Source: Amphimedon queenslandica | Taxonomy: Eukaryota; Porifera; Demospongiae; Haplosclerida; Niphatidae | Length of the DNA: 37,946 nucleotides | Assembly: GCF_000090795.2 (NCBI RefSeq) | Contig: NW_003546647.1 | Span: 54,753 to 92,698 of the forward strand | Direction: 5' to 3' | Shown here: positions 1 through 11,900 of the stretch, in pieces | Layout of the letters: each line of letters starts with the position of its first letter | Numbering within the stretch: position 1 is the stretch's first letter | Program-made: the position numbers and the translations under genes | The notes under the pieces: model-generated | Databases searched by the model: none | Told to the model about the DNA's origin: nothing | What the model saw: only the letters and a program-made list of their open reading frames with translations

Positions 1-332
1 TAATGATTGTGCAAGTGCAATGACTCCATCATCATTGATTGAATCTTGACAGAACAATATTGAACTTAATGAACTATTGATTGTTATTGTGTGAGACAGT
101 GAGAGGATGATGCCTTTTGTTATTTTAGTGTTGTATATAGCAATCCCCTTTATTGTTCTTATATCCAGTACTTGAGACATCAATAGGTATACAATATCAG
201 GTGATGAGTGATGGAGGTAAATGGTATGATAACTATCCGTTAATTGACTGATCACTTCCTGACATTGACCTGCTGATGGTTTAGTGAGGATTACTTTATC
301 ACTGGTCCACTTCACCTCTCCAGTCTCTTCTC
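1..332 (-). CDS. Partial LRR-like exon, 3' part outside window
   Basis: On the minus strand an acceptor (TTATTATTAG, ending at 333) opens a reading frame that stays open to the window edge (about 110 codons, entry phase 1). The protein has the start VKWTSDKVIL and the motif QCQEVISQL, matching VDWYSDWVSL and QCNEVISNI in the LRR exon at 2808-3424. It ends with a leucine-rich helix (DDGVIALAQSL) typical of ribonuclease-inhibitor-type LRRs. It probably belongs to the damaged gene copy at 476-1905, or is the start of an LRR module continuing left of the window. It has no methionine start, so it is an internal or terminal exon. The LRR assignment rests on paralogy and leucine pattern only. Confidence 0.55.
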
Positions 333-475
333 CTAATAATAAACACAGTCAGTCAGTTAATGTGTATTTTAATACAAATAATGACTATAACTGTGTCTAT
401 GTGCGTGTACTTTGTGTAGACAAGAAACTATAATAGCCTGCATATAATTAATGTCAAAATTAATACTTAGCTCAC

Positions 476-1905
476 TTCCACCAGTTAATAGTATTTCTTT
501 TATTTGAGTGTGTCCTCCTTCATTAGCTATCTCTACTGCACTCTTTCCTCTCTCATCTTTACTGTTAGGATCAGCTCTTAACTGCAGTAGCATTGATACT
601 TCAAAACTATCACCAGCTTTAACTGATTCATGAAGTGAAGTGTTGAAATCATTATCATTTTCTCTTCTGATAGGAATTGCATCCTTGTCAACAGCAACTT
701 TCAATATTCCTAATCTACTCATTGATTCTTTATTGTTATTGATAGCATCAATAAGAGACTGTGATAGTGAGGTTGGTATTAACAGTGTAATAATGACTGA
801 GCCTTTATCAATCTCCACTATAGTGAAAATATCTGTCACAATATGGCCAAAGTAGTATTGAAGAACTCTTTTAAAGTTTGTTAGAGTCATTTCTTCCCAT
901 CTGTCATTCAGTTTAATAACGACTGGTTTTTTTTGGTCGCTAGTGGTTGGTGAGGCTGCTGCTGGTAATGATGACAATTTCTCTTTGATTGTTGATCGTA
1001 TGTGCTTCAATTGTGATGATTCTGAGAATTCATCAACACTATCAATGTATTGAGTTAGTTCAGTTTGTGCATTTGAAAGGTAAGTGTTTGTCAAGTGTTT
1101 AAGTACACCACAACTGAAGAAATCATAATGAGGCTGAAGAGAATCAAATAGTTCATCAACGTTGCCATATTTCAAACTGGATACTGGGACCTTTAAATAA
1201 GCAGCTGCACTCCTAGCTATAGCTATGAGCTCTGCTTCTCCATTTTGTACTCTTTTCACAATTTCTCCTCTCAGTTTAGAATCAAGTGATGCAAAATGAG
1301 AATGAAGACTTCCAATATTGGTAGCAACTTCATCCTTTGAACAGAGCTCAATGACAGTAGTAGGAGTAGAATGATGATTGTGATCCAGTGATTGTTGGTT
1401 GTGGTGTGTGAGATTGTGCAGTGACATCCACTGGTTGAAGTGGCCCCTCACTGACTGATGGTTGCTGCTCTAGATTAATATCAAGAGTGGATCCACTCTT
1501 GTTAATATCCACCTTTCATTCCTGAAATGATGTAGACTTTTTTTAGCTTACTTAAAGTTTCCATTAGTTTAGATGCCATGTTATTCAGTCCTACTTTCTG
1601 TAGTGCAGTAATGAGAGAAGAGAACACACTGTTAGGTTAGAATGAGTTTGTATGATAGTTAATAATGAATTAATGAGTCTAGTAGCTCTTTCATTTTGAG
1701 TAAGATAAAGGTGAGCAACAGCATTGTATACATCATAAGGTATGACAGCAAGAGAAAAGAGATGATTATTTAATTGTAAAATAACTGCAGCATTTCCAGT
1801 TAACAGATCAACAAGATCAGCTAACATCTCTCATCGTAATAATTATATTCTATTGACCATCCCATAGGCTCTGGTGTCCTTTGCTGTTGTACTGCATCTT
1901 TAGAA
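476..1905 (-). pseudogene. Broken copy of the CARD-like/ankyrin gene
   Basis: This region parallels 4268-5873 of the intact copy, with a CARD-like exon (1552-~1905) and an unknown-plus-ankyrin exon (476-1521). Compared with the intact copy it has: a 2-bp deletion near 1830 that puts a TGA just before the CARD-like MLADL; a 1-bp deletion near 1638 (ggtta for ggatta) that shifts the end of the CARD-like domain; a palindromic insertion (CAAGAGTGGATCCACTCTTG, 1482-1501) with an in-frame TAA beside it; and a 4-bp insertion (ATGA) near 1368. The intron between the exons would be only 30 bp (1522-1551). From about 1350 down to 476 the frame is intact and ends LHESVKAGDSFEVSMLLQL and a second ankyrin-like repeat. 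No SH3 exon lies between it and the LRR exon at 1-332. Assembly error could explain one lesion, hardly all. Confidence 0.75.
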
Positions 1906-2162
1906 TGACAATACTGAAAATAGATACTGCATAATATGCACTAATGTATTTGTGTTGAGTACAAGAATAATCAGTTAAAATGTTTTGTTAATTGTCAGAA
2001 GTGAACCACATGCTAATTGATTAGAATGAGATTATGAAATAATGTATATCAAAAATAATAATGGAATTAATAAAAAACACAGCTCAGCCTTTTATGTATA
2101 GTGTATTCTGATTGGTCGCTTGTTTTTGGTGAAGATACACAAATTCATTTGAAGAGTGATTA

Positions 2163-2798
2163 TAGTGTTGTTTTGGTTTACTATAACTAAAACTAAAAGT
2201 ACTTTTAGTAAGCCATTTTACTTTTAGTAAACTAAAACTAAAACTAAAACTAAAAGTCATTGGAGGTTTAAACTAAAACCAGAACTAAAACTAAAAGTTA
2301 AACAGAGTAAAAGAACTAAACTAAAACTATAACTAAAAGTCAATGATGTTTTCAAAAAAAACTAAACTAATACAATTACATGTTATAAACCAAAATATCT
2401 TTTAGTTAGTTACAAGTCATGCATGCATATGTTATATGCACCTGGTTTACCCATGGTTACCACATTGTGCTTGTAATTTTTGAAAATGGTTAGTGCTATG
2501 GGATATATTTACTCAAATTTTTACTAAAACTAAAACTTTTCTTAAATACTAAAACTAAACTAAATTTATTTTAATAAGGAAAAACTAAAACTAAACTAAA
2601 ACTAAAAGAAAATCAAAGTCTGAAACTAAACTAAAACTAGAACTAAAACATTATTGAAGTTTCAAACTAAAACTAAAACTAAAACTAAAAAGGATTGAAG
2701 AATTAAACTAAAACTAATACTAAACTAAAAGAAATATGACCATTCGAACTATAACTAAAACTATAACCAAAACAAATGTTCATACCAAAACAACACTA
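2163..2798. mobile_element. hAT-like non-autonomous element filled with CTAAAA-type hexamers
   Basis: The element has perfect 15-bp terminal inverted repeats (TAGTGTTGTTTTGGT at 2163-2177 and its complement at 2784-2798). It is flanked by a perfect 8-bp direct repeat AGTGATTA (2155-2162 and 2799-2806), the target duplication size of hAT transposons. The interior is almost wholly degenerate ACTAAA/CTAAAA hexamers, strand-biased to A over T from end to end, broken around 2380-2520 by ordinary sequence. There is no coding capacity. It sits one base past the stop codon of the gene at 2808, so it probably supplies that gene's 3' UTR. An interior satellite inside hAT ends is unusual; the class call rests on TIR and TSD only. 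Confidence 0.75.
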
Positions 2799-2807
2799 AG
2801 TGATTAG

Positions 2808-5800
2808 TTACCACCAGTCTATTCTGTCTTGTATGAGGTGATAGTTATTAGAATAAGTATTAATACAAGTCTCTTTGTGTCGCACGTCTAGCCTGAGTGT
2901 CCTTATCTTCTCATTATCCATTAGTGACTGGAGGATGAGTAGTATTGACTCAGTAGACAATGAAGTATCCCTTAGCTTAAGTTCAACTAGTGATGAGTTA
3001 TTGAGGAGGAGGTGAGAAAGAGCCTGTCCACTAGTAGAAGTGATCAGAGGATTATCAGTAAGATTTAATGAGGTAAGTGTAAAATTGTGTTCAAGTGCTT
3101 GACAGATATTAGTAACTCCTCTGTCACTAATGGAGCGGCCACTGATGACTAGTCCTTGTATTGTTTTATTATTAGTTAGTAGTATACACAAGTACTGGAT
3201 ACAATCATTAGTTAATGGAGAGTTCCATATCTCAAGTCTCCTCAGGTTTAGTGTATGCAGTTTAGTTGATGATAGTAGAGATACTGTACTATTAGTAGAT
3301 GAGGAGTTGAGGCTAATCACCTTATGATTATTATTGATATTACTAATCACTTCATTACACTGAACTGGAGATGGAGAGGAAAGGGATACCCAGTCACTGT
3401 ACCAGTCCACACTCCCAGTGATTCCTAATATAAACCAAAGGATTATACTTATATACATGTATAATAATACACATATTCACATCATGTGTACATACAAACA
3501 CACATAACTTGCTAGTTGTCACTACAACCAATAAACAAATACACACACACAATACATATGTACATACATACACACATGTAATGTGTACATATGTAGGGAC
3601 AGGAATATAATGCATGAAATTACATGTACATTGTACATGCTACATACACAAGTATGCATGTACACATGACATTACATGTTCATCAATAATTATACTGACT
3701 GTCACAATAATCACAAATATTACCTTTATCATGTTGTTCCTTGTCTTGTCTCAGTGCAGATATCATAATAGGATCATCATTAATAGTCTCCAAGAAAAGA
3801 GAAGCTTTCTCATCATTACTAGATGAATCATTCCTTATCTTCTGTAGAATAGGAAGGGACACTTCTTCCACTGACAGTATAAACTCTAACAATTGAAGTG
3901 ACTCAAACATTGAGTAAACACAACTACTAGGAATACGCCCCTCATCACCAGACACCAAGGATCTTCCACTCCACTTAAAACTACCATCCTTCCTATATAT
4001 CTCCAGCTGCTCTCCCTTACTGAATGAAAGCTCATCACTATATATTCCAGGATAGTCAATACGTGCTGTGTAAATAGATTCTGCCATCCCTAAAATCAAT
4101 TAATTGGTGAATGATTATAATACAATAATGCTTTTGTGTATTATTATCAATTTGAATACTATGCACAGTATTTCACACCCTCCAATGGACTCCTAAATAT
4201 CATTAGGTATTGACCCAATTACATTATGGTACAATATGCATTGTTAATAATCAAATACTTAACTCACCTCCAGTTGTTAATAGTATTTTTTTTATTTGAG
4301 TGTGTCCTCCTTGCTTAGCTATCTCTACTGCACTCTTTCCTCTCTCATCTTTACTGTTTGGATCAGCTCCTAACTGCAGTAGCATTGATACTTCAAAACT
4401 ATCACCAGCTTCCACTGATTCATGAAGTAAAGTGTTGAAATTGTTATTGTCTTCTCTTCTAATAGGAATTGTACTACCATCAACAGCAACTTCCAATATT
4501 CCTAATCTACTCATTGAGTTTGTTTTGTTATTGATTGTATCAATAATAGACTGTGATAGTGAGGCTGGTATTAACAGTGTAATGACAAATGAACCATAAT
4601 CAAAGCTAATGTGACTGAAGAGATCTGACGTTACTCCAAAGTAATGCTTGAGGACTGCCTTGAGTTTACTTATTGTCATTTCTTCCCATCTGTCATTCAG
4701 TTTAATAACGACTGGTTTTGTTTGATTGCTAGTGGTTGGTGAGGCTGCTGCTGGTAATGATGACAGTTTCTCTTTGATTGCTGATCGTATGTGCTTCAAT
4801 TGTGATGATTTTGAGAATTTATCAACGCTATCAATGTATTGAGTTAGTTCAGTTTGCAGTGCATTTGAAAGGTAAGTGTCTGTCAAGTGTTTAAGTACAC
4901 CACAACTGAAGAAATCATAATGAGGCTGAAGAGAATCAAATAATTCATCAACATCACCATATTTTATACCGGATACTTGAATGCTTAAATAAGCTGCTGC
5001 ACTCCTAGCTACAGCTTTAAGCTTCACTTTACCCTTTTCCACCAGCTCCTCAAACTCATCTCTTATATTAGAATCAAGAGATGCAAAATGAGAATGAAGA
5101 TTTCCAATATTGGTAGCAACTTCACTCTTTGAACTGAGCTCAATGACAGTAGTAGGAGTAGATGATTGTGATCCAGTGATTGTTGGTTGTGGTGTGTGAG
5201 ATTGTGCAGTGACACCCACTGGTTGAAGTGGTCCCTCACTGACTGATGGTTCCTGCTCTAGATTAATACGACCACCTTTCATTCCTGTAAATTATAATCA
5301 AAAAGTAAAAATACCATATAGCCGGAAAGTTTCGTGGCCAAGAACTTTCGTGGTTTTTGTGGTTTAGAAGGACACCACGAAATTAAAAACCACGAATAAT
5401 TTTAATTATTAAAATAAAAACCACGAATAGGCCAGGAACCTCCAAATCACAAAAGTTTTTTTGCCACGAAACTTTCCGGCTATATGGTAAATGATGTAGA
5501 CTTTTTAGCATACTTGATTTTTCCATTAGTTTAGATGCCATGTTATTCAGTCCTACTTTCTGCAGTGCAGTAATGAGAGAAGAGAACACTCTGTTAGGAT
5601 TAGAATGAGTTTGTATGATAGTTAATAATGAATTGATGAGTCGAGTAGCTCTTTCATTTGGAGTATGATTAAGGTGAGCAACAGCACTGTATACACCATA
5701 AGGTATGATGGTAAGAGAAAGGAGATGATTATTTAATTGTAAAATAACTGCAGCATTTCCTGCCAATAGATCAACAAGATCAGCTAACATCTCTTTCATT

Positions 5801-6101
5801 GTAATGTATTCTGGTGAACCTTCCATTGGAAATTGTTGCTGCTCTTTTTCCTCTGTTGGTGATGGTAAAGGAACTACAGTGCACAAAAATAAAAATAAAA
5901 CTCATAATTTATTCACTATAATAATATTACTGTACCTTTAAATCCTTTATTAATGATTGCAATGGATATAGAAACTAGGAAAGAAATGACAATCATTATC
6001 ATAATTAGCCACATGAAAGTAGTACATCTCAACATAAATAATAACTCAATAAAATATTCAAGTATTCCCTCATCTCCTATGACTGTGGAAGTGACTGACA
6101 T
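2808..6101 (-). CDS. Membrane-anchored CARD-like / ankyrin / SH3 / LRR protein
   Basis: Five exons (6101-5936, 5873-5514, 5284-4268, 4089-3724, 3424-2808) join in frame to 841 residues; all four introns are phase 1, so the three internal exons are symmetric modules. Exon 1 (about 55 residues) has a strongly hydrophobic segment (WLIMIMIVISFLVSISIAII). Exon 2 resembles a CARD: six amphipathic helices ending NERATRLINSLL...VFSSLITALQKVGLNNMASKL. Exon 3 carries an unknown conserved region (SAAAYLSIQVSGIKYGDVDE, FDSLQPHYDFFSCGVLKHL) and about two ankyrin repeats (LLHESVEAGDSF..., GADPNSKDERGKSAVEIA). Exon 4 is an SH3 domain (ARIDYPG, DELSFSKGEQLEI, KWSGRSL, GRIPSS). Exon 5 has LRRs (LTSLNLTDNPL, LVELKLRDTSL). 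There is no NACHT or kinase, so it looks like a receptor or scaffold joining death-fold and SH3 signalling. The start is the first Met of the exon; an upstream 5' exon is possible. Confidence 0.72.
5312..5489. mobile_element. 178-bp MITE in an intron
   Basis: Perfect 27-bp inverted ends (TACCATATAGCCGGAAAGTT... at 5312-5338 and its complement at 5463-5489) with TA at both edges, as for Tc1/mariner-type insertions. It lies within the intron between the CARD-like and ankyrin exons and expands it from about 51 to 229 bp; the broken paralogue lacks it. The interior has further complementary CCACGAA words, so the whole element could fold into a hairpin. It is the best-preserved member of a family with related ends at 6320, 9182, 12293 and 19905. 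Confidence 0.85.
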
Positions 6102-6277
6102 GATTCAAGAAGGAAGTAGAATAAAGCCGTACACACAAGTGACTGCATGAGTGATGTTGTTAGTGGTGTAGTATAATCTACTATCAGTACATAAACCACA
6201 TTCCACAACCTCCAACCATTAATGTAATGAGATTCATCACCTAATAATAATAGATACAACCTATTAATAGACTACTA

Positions 6278-6287
6278 CCTTATAAGG
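6278..6287. promoter_or_regulatory. CArG-box match upstream of the CARD/SH3/LRR gene
   Basis: CCTTATAAGG fits CC(A/T)6GG, the site bound by SRF/MADS factors, and is palindromic. It lies 177 bp upstream of the proposed start at 6101. Similar words lie upstream of the NLR gene (19108, 19849). It could instead be part of a 5' UTR exon, since GGTAGT follows on the minus strand as a possible splice donor. Binding is inferred from sequence only. Confidence 0.3.
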
Positions 6288-6319
6288 TGTTGAACACTGA
6301 CCACTATTGAACTTTTCAC

Positions 6320-6529
6320 TACCGTATAGTGGATTTGTTTCGTGAGGGTAAACTTTCGATTTCCATCCTCAAAATGACTTTCGTGAGGTTAAACATTCGT
6401 TCTGAAGACATTAATAAGCTACCACGCCCATTAAAACTGGAATTTTGTTTGGTTAATTGTTCGTTCTCCCATCTTGAAGAACAAAAAGAACGAAAGTTTA
6501 GCCTCACGAAAAAAACCTGCTATACAGTA
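6320..6529. mobile_element. 210-bp MITE, relative of the 5312 element
   Basis: The ends TACCGTATAG...TTTCGTGAGG (6320-) and the complement of TACTGTATAG...TTTCGTGAGG (-6529) form an imperfect inverted repeat of nearly 40 bp, both finishing in TA. The interior has complementary AACTTTCG and GTTCG words. It lies just upstream of the gene at 2808-6101 and has no coding capacity. Confidence 0.7.
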
Positions 6530-7171
6530 GTAACAAAGACATCGTTTGGTTAATTTAAATTGTGTATTTTCAAAATAATAACCTTTTGCAGCATAATTTA
6601 ATCATTACAATACCATTTGTTTGTATGTACTATTAGTTGCATTATAATCAAATTAATATAACAAATATTATCTGTAAATGTTTGAGTAAAATGAGCAGGT
6701 GGCATTATACCATATAGTGGCGTCACTTAACTGCACCTGCTACCTGTAGTGTCTCCAAAGGACACAAAAGACACAATCAAATGGACACTACAGACCATAA
6801 TGTGTATTGATATGTATTGTACATAATGGTGCATTAGATGTACTGGTAACTACTGGTTATCTGGAGATGTATTGTACATTCATAGATACTACATTAGTGT
6901 ACTGTGTAGCGTGTACACATCACGGAGCTTGTTTATACTTGTGAATGTGCAAGGATAATTATTACTAATCACAATCAGGACACGTGGGAGTAAAAGGAGA
7001 GGCGTGGTACCCCATCAGTTGTATTGTGGCTTAAAATCACTCACTGGATATTTAGTCCAATTACTCTTTATTACTGGCCCTAAGGAGCGAGCAGCGAGCC
7101 AAAGACAACAAGTTGTGTTTCTACAGTTACAGTAGCTCTAGTACTCGCTCCTAATCTCTTGTTATCAATCA
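6530..7171. other. Intergenic region and promoter side of the smoothelin-like gene
   Basis: No gene seen. It contains a small stem-loop (CTGTAGTGTCTCC near 6746, GGACACTACAG near 6783) and a CACGTG E-box at 6981-6986. The ~190 bp before the start codon at 7172 are richer in G and C than their surroundings, consistent with a promoter. The divergent genes at 6101 (minus) and 7172 (plus) lie about 1070 bp apart. Confidence 0.45.
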
Positions 7172-8880
7172 ATGGCGGACGGTTTAGAAGGACTGGACGA
7201 AGCAGCCCTCAATGCTAAAGTAAGAAATACAGAACTATTTTTTGTTATTATTGTTATAAAATATATTTCTATTATTATTAAATAAACAATGATACTGAAT
7301 CATGTCTATATACTTTACCTTACCTACCTGTACATGTACCCCTAGTTGAAGGCAGCAGAGTCTTATGAGGACAGGGCCGCCATTAGGAAGGCACTGAGGG
7401 ACTTGAAGAAGAGTAAAGGTATTGAAGTTGGAGGAGGGAGGAACAGAGGAACCTCACAATATAACAGGTATCCATTAGCAACATAGAATGAAGAGAGAGA
7501 ATATTTGGAGAGGTATGTACATGTACATGTATTAATAATGTACTTGCACACATATATTGTGCATTAGTACATGTAAATGTACTTATATGTACATGTATCC
7601 TATTTCACTTTGTCATTAAAGATTTGATGTACACACACACATGCATGTACATATATGTACATTGTACATGTATCTTCTTACCAACTGTAGCATTAATAAT
7701 AGCATTACTCCTGGTTGTTGTTGTTTAATTATTAATAAATATTATTTGTGGATTATCTACTTTTGGAATGTTTTCTTTGTTGCATGTGTGTGCTTTATGT
7801 GTTTATTTGTTTATTAATTTTATTAGGTTTGCTGGTCGCACGTCCACTGATGCCAAAGCTACAGTAAAGCAATCCTTTGTTCCTTCAACTTCATCAAAGA
7901 CTCCAAACCCACCATCAACTGGCTCCTCCTCTCCCAGTCAGAGCGTATCTAGCCCCACCCCTCCTCCTACTAGTGCCACACCTCCTGCCGAGAGAGAGAG
8001 GGAGAGAGAAGAGAGGGAGAAAAGGGAGAGAGAAGAGAGGGAGAAAAGGGAGAGAGAGGAGAAGGAGAGGGAGGAGAGAAAGGAGAAGGAGAGGCAAGAA
8101 AGAGAGAGGGAGAAGGAGAGAAGAGAGAGGGAGAGAGAGGAGAAAGAAAAGGAGAAATTGAGGGAGGAGGAGGAGAGAAGAGAGAAACGTAGACAGGAAA
8201 GGGAGAGGGAGAGAGAAGAGAGAGAGAGAAAGGAGAAAGAGAGAAAGGAGAGACAAGAGAAGGAGAGAGAGGAAAGAGAGAGAAAGGAACAAGAAGAAAG
8301 AGAGAGACAAGAAAAGGAACAGAGAGAGAGAGAAGAAAGAGAGAAAAAGGAAAAAGAAGAGAGAGAGAGAAAGGAGAGAGAAGAGAAGGAACAAAGAGAG
8401 AGAGAAGAAAGAGAGAAAAAAGAACAAGAGGAGAAGGAGAGAGAGAGAGCTAATGAAGGAGGTGATGCCATAGTAGCTGAGGAAGAGGATAAAGTGAAAA
8501 GTGAACAAACAAATAAAGTAATTCTTTAAAATGTAAAAATAATATTAGCACTTTCCTTATAAGGAGAAGGAAGACTCGTGGGTTATGGTTGACAAAGAAG
8601 CTGCTAAAGAATTGGAAAAGAAAGTGAGAGACCAACATCATATGCACAACTACTCATTACCATGTACAGTATATGTACATTGATTGATGTGCAGCTAATG
8701 TACATGTACATGTATTATGCATGTACTGCAGTTACGTACATGTACTTCATTTTGTTTCGTTAATGTTCATCATACAGTAACACATACCTACAACTTACCA
8801 TGTACATGTACATGTTATTGTAAATGTATAGTAAATTTAGTAATTGTTATTATTATTATTATTATTATTATTTATTATTA

Positions 8881-8938
<58 letters not shown>

Positions 8939-11900
8939 TTAGGCTAGTATTGATAGTACTGATGGTCGTGGATCTGATAGAGTTCAGTTACGTAAAACTG
9001 AACCTCCTCCCACTAAACCAAGATCAGGAACAACCAACACTTCTACTGACTTCGGAGTTAAGCTGAAGGTATTAATAATAATTGATTAAATAATAATTAT
9101 TATTTTAAATATACTGATTGATGGCATGAGAATTTCAAAATTCATGAGTACGTGTGCATTGTACATGTACTACGTGGTATAATAGCTGGTAATTTTGGAG
9201 TGGAGATTTTAGCAAATTTTTGGCATTTTTATAGCCATTTGTCAAAATGAAACAACTAGATACACATTGTATCTTGAACCATTGTGTGCTGCTGTATAGT
9301 ACATGACCAGTAAAGGGTTAGTTAATAAAGACATAATACAGGCAGTACATGTACATGTAGATACTGGATATTAAGATACATATATCATATGGAAGGAAAT
9401 TTAGGAGGGAGTGTTTGGTGTTTTGATAGTTATTTGCCAAAATAAAAATCTGTCATATTGAGCCATTAATTTATCAATCACCAAAATTTAGCAATTTGTC
9501 AATTAAATTTAATACCCTCCAAAATTTCCAGCTACATTTACATGGTATGTTAGAGATCATTATTATTATTATTGTGTGTGGCTTCTTCCTAATAGTTGTG
9601 GTAATTACATACCAAATATGGTATCATGTACATGTACTGGTGAGTAACTGTAGCAGCTGCTAATCATTCTTTGAATATTATAATCACTCACTAACCAACA
9701 CTGGACCTAATCACTTAACCTTACATGATACATGTACAGTATACCATAATTCTTCTAAACAGTTCTTCTAATTTCGCCATCTCCCTCCAATTTCGACACT
9801 CGACAGCATTATAACACATGGACCTGTGCTGGAAGAGGCTGACAATCATGTCTAACTCACAGTGATGCCTCGAGCAGCACTCCACCGGACAGATGACTGC
9901 CATTAGTAGGCCTAAGTTCAAGATTCCGATTATATTAGTCAAAGCAACAAAGAAGCATCGACAGACTTATATCTTGTCCAAACATGCATCTTAGTGCCTC
10001 CTATTAAGAGTAGATCTACTCTTGCTCCTATTTCGTCATAATTAATTGTTAGTTGGCCATAAAGGCTTAGTTTACTCTAATTATTCGTTTTCAAAATTTA
10101 TTTATCAAAATTAAGTGACTATGGCGAATTTTTAGAAGAATTACGGTAGTCTCTCTTAATGGACACTCTCTATAGCGTACACCTCCATTTAACGGACAGC
10201 ACCTAGTGTACCAATTACATTCCTTACTGTATAAAATAACCTCCACATAAAGGACACCTCTGTATAACAGAGACACGGTGTCCATTATATAGAGGCTAGT
10301 CTGTACACACTCAAATGCCACATAGATACACAGACACAGTTACACACTAATATATTGTGTCCTTTAAAATGTGCTTGATAAAATGAAAATGATGATAAGC
10401 AGAAGAGAGAATCTTGATCCAATACAAAATAATAAATAAATAAAACTTATATTTAGATAAGTATAGACCTGTTTTATAAGGCAATAAATTATATCAATAG
10501 CACATTCATATTTACTGTGATGTCATGTTCATGTACCTTGTACATCAGTAGCTTAATATTTTATAATCTGGTTTATGTTGACACTTATGTGATAATTAAT
10601 ACATGTAGATTAAAAATAATGGATTTACATTATTAAATTATTTATTATTTGTTATTATCAATAGTCTCGTACCCAATCAGACGTCACTTCTGTCCCTCCC
10701 ACTGATACAAAATCAAAGTCATTAGCCACACCCACTAATAGAACTGGAGGGGGCGGAGGTCCAAAGACGTTGGCCGACTTTCAAAAATTGACAAGTCGTG
10801 GAAAACAATCACCATCTGGTCAACCTACCCAATCAAATGCACCAAAAGGTAATGAATATTAATTAATTGATAATGATAATAATGGGCTTTTGTTTTAGAT
10901 AAACGTGCATTAATTAGAATGTATGTAAATGCTTCTCTAGAGGTACGTCCTCCTGTTTCATCTGATCAGGAACTTTACCAACTTTGTACCAAACCATCTA
11001 ATCTATGGTAATCATCAGTTTATCATTATTATCATTATCCTGTGTACATAAGGACATCAGCACAACTGATGGAATAATAAAAATAGGGAGGGATTTCACA
11101 GCCATTTTTGTGAATTTTGGCATTCTCTTAAAATGGCCGTAACTTGAAAAATTGAAGTTGAAATCAGCTCAAACTTGCTACGCAGCATAAGGGCATCAAT
11201 ATGTATCAGAAAATGTAATAAAAATTTGGAGTGATTTTGGAGCCATTTTTTGGAAAAAAACCATGGGCTATAGCCTTGGGTATTTTTCAGAATTTTGGCA
11301 TTTTCTTAAAATGGCCGTAACTTGAAAAATTAAAGTCGGAATCAGCTCAAACTTGCTACACAGCATAAGGGCATCAATATGTATCAGAAAATGTAATAAA
11401 ATTTTGGAGTGATTTCGGAGCCATTTTTTGGAAAAAACCATGGGCTATAGCCTTGGGTATTTTTCAGAATACTAGCATTTTCTTAAAATGGCCATAGCTT
11501 CAAAAATTGATTTTAAAATCAGCTCAAACCTGCTACACAGCATAAGTACATCAATATGTATCAAAAAATGTAATAAAAATTTGAGGTGATTTTTTAGTCA
11601 TTTTTTGAAAATAACCATGGGCTATACCTTGGGTATTTTTCAGAATTTTGGCATTTTCTTAAAATGGCCGTAACTTGAAACATCTTGATCAGAATCAAAG
11701 ATACATGTACTTTATATAATAAAATTACATATTTATTTATTTTATTTATATTTATTTATTTGTTTAGTAAATTAATAAACAAATCAGTGAGACATACAGT
11801 AGACCTGAGGGCACTAACAAAGACCCCGCCCCCTACTGCAAGCACTGCAGAAAAGACTGAAGCCATAGAAGAGAACATGCTACTAGTAGTTGAATCAGCT

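Noticed and set aside
3130..3826. Small frames near the LRR and SH3 exons (both strands)
   Set aside because: Overlap well-supported exons or low-complexity CATGTA/ACACAC sequence.
7915..8508. Leu/Ser/Phe-rich minus-strand frames opposite the Glu/Arg tract
   Set aside because: Shadows of the purine-rich smoothelin-like exon 3.
8717..9066. Tyr/Ile/Leu-repeat frames
   Set aside because: Translations of the (ATT)n microsatellite.
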